Source: Staphylococcus intermedius NCTC 11048 (GTDB taxonomy: Bacteria; Bacillota; Bacilli; Staphylococcales; Staphylococcaceae). From it: a stretch of DNA of 34,963 bases. Within the stretch, counting starts at the first letter, position 1, and each line of letters begins with the position of its first letter. The notes beneath the pieces were generated by a model that ran no database searches, had not been told where the DNA came from, and was given only the letters and a program-made list of their open reading frames with translations. The position numbers were made by a program, and so were the translations under genes. Of this stretch, positions 34,852-34,963 are shown in pieces. The stretch spans positions 1 to 34,963 of the forward strand of contig NZ_PPQH01000026.1 in assembly GCF_002902385.1 (NCBI RefSeq), given 5' to 3'.

Positions 34852-34963
34852 TGATTTTGGCTCCTTTTGCAATGAAGAGTCTTTTTATACTTTATTCTAG
34901 TTTATCACAACACAACAAACTTGCCTGATGAATACAATGACTATTTTTTTAAAGTTATAATTC

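Overview
The window looks like chromosomal DNA of a Staphylococcus that is not S. aureus. LytS, LytR, LrgA, LrgB, IsdI, SasF and NikC/NikD resemble the S. aureus proteins I remember, but with many substitutions. The overall picture (about 35-40% GC by eye, urease-type nickel import, animal-staphylococcus-like surface genes) fits the intermedius/hyicus groups. That species-level placement is an inference. I see no rRNA, tRNA, CRISPR array, prophage or IS transposase.

Layout. (1) 1-6.8 kb: a cell-surface polymer locus. A minus-strand TarS-like family-2 glycosyltransferase with two C-terminal DUF5776 repeats faces two tandem plus-strand paralogs. Each paralog fuses a family-2 glycosyltransferase to a TagF-like CDP-glycerol glycerophosphotransferase. 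The second paralog has a one-base deletion near its 3' end. (2) 6.9-11.6 kb: a compact nikABCDE-type nickel importer operon with overlapping genes, convergent with the polymer locus across a bidirectional terminator. (3) 11.7-16.9 kb: queH (queuosine synthesis), a SAM methyltransferase, a 26-residue hydrophobic peptide gene with its own terminator, a cluster of intergenic repeats, and a large YhgE/Pip membrane protein. (4) 17.2-23.8 kb: a secreted glucosaminidase-CHAP peptidoglycan hydrolase (ScaH-like), the LPXTG surface protein SasF and an EIIBCA sugar PTS permease. S. aureus carries the same neighbours. (5) 23.9-28.6 kb: a MerR regulator split by an in-frame stop from its membrane/zinc-ribbon tail, an alpha/beta hydrolase upstream of it, the heme-degrading enzyme isdI with a clear Fur box, a small membrane protein, a succinate-semialdehyde-type dehydrogenase and a PhnA/YjdM protein. 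(6) 28.7-34.9 kb: dhaKLM (PTS-dependent dihydroxyacetone kinase, with a cre-like site), lrgAB and its two-component regulator lytSR.

Functional threads. Much of the window concerns the envelope: wall teichoic acid synthesis and decoration, peptidoglycan hydrolysis, a sortase substrate, and murein hydrolase/membrane-potential control. The rest is mainly metal or heme acquisition and PEP-dependent sugar and triose use. Three intergenic regions carry the same roughly 140-bp imperfect palindrome, bounded by GATTG/CAATC termini, in each case just downstream of a gene.

No complete new system is obvious. The points most worth a second look are the repeat family, the 26-residue peptide, the nonsense-split membrane MerR/zinc-ribbon protein, and the duplicated, partly frameshifted teichoic-acid polymerase fusions.
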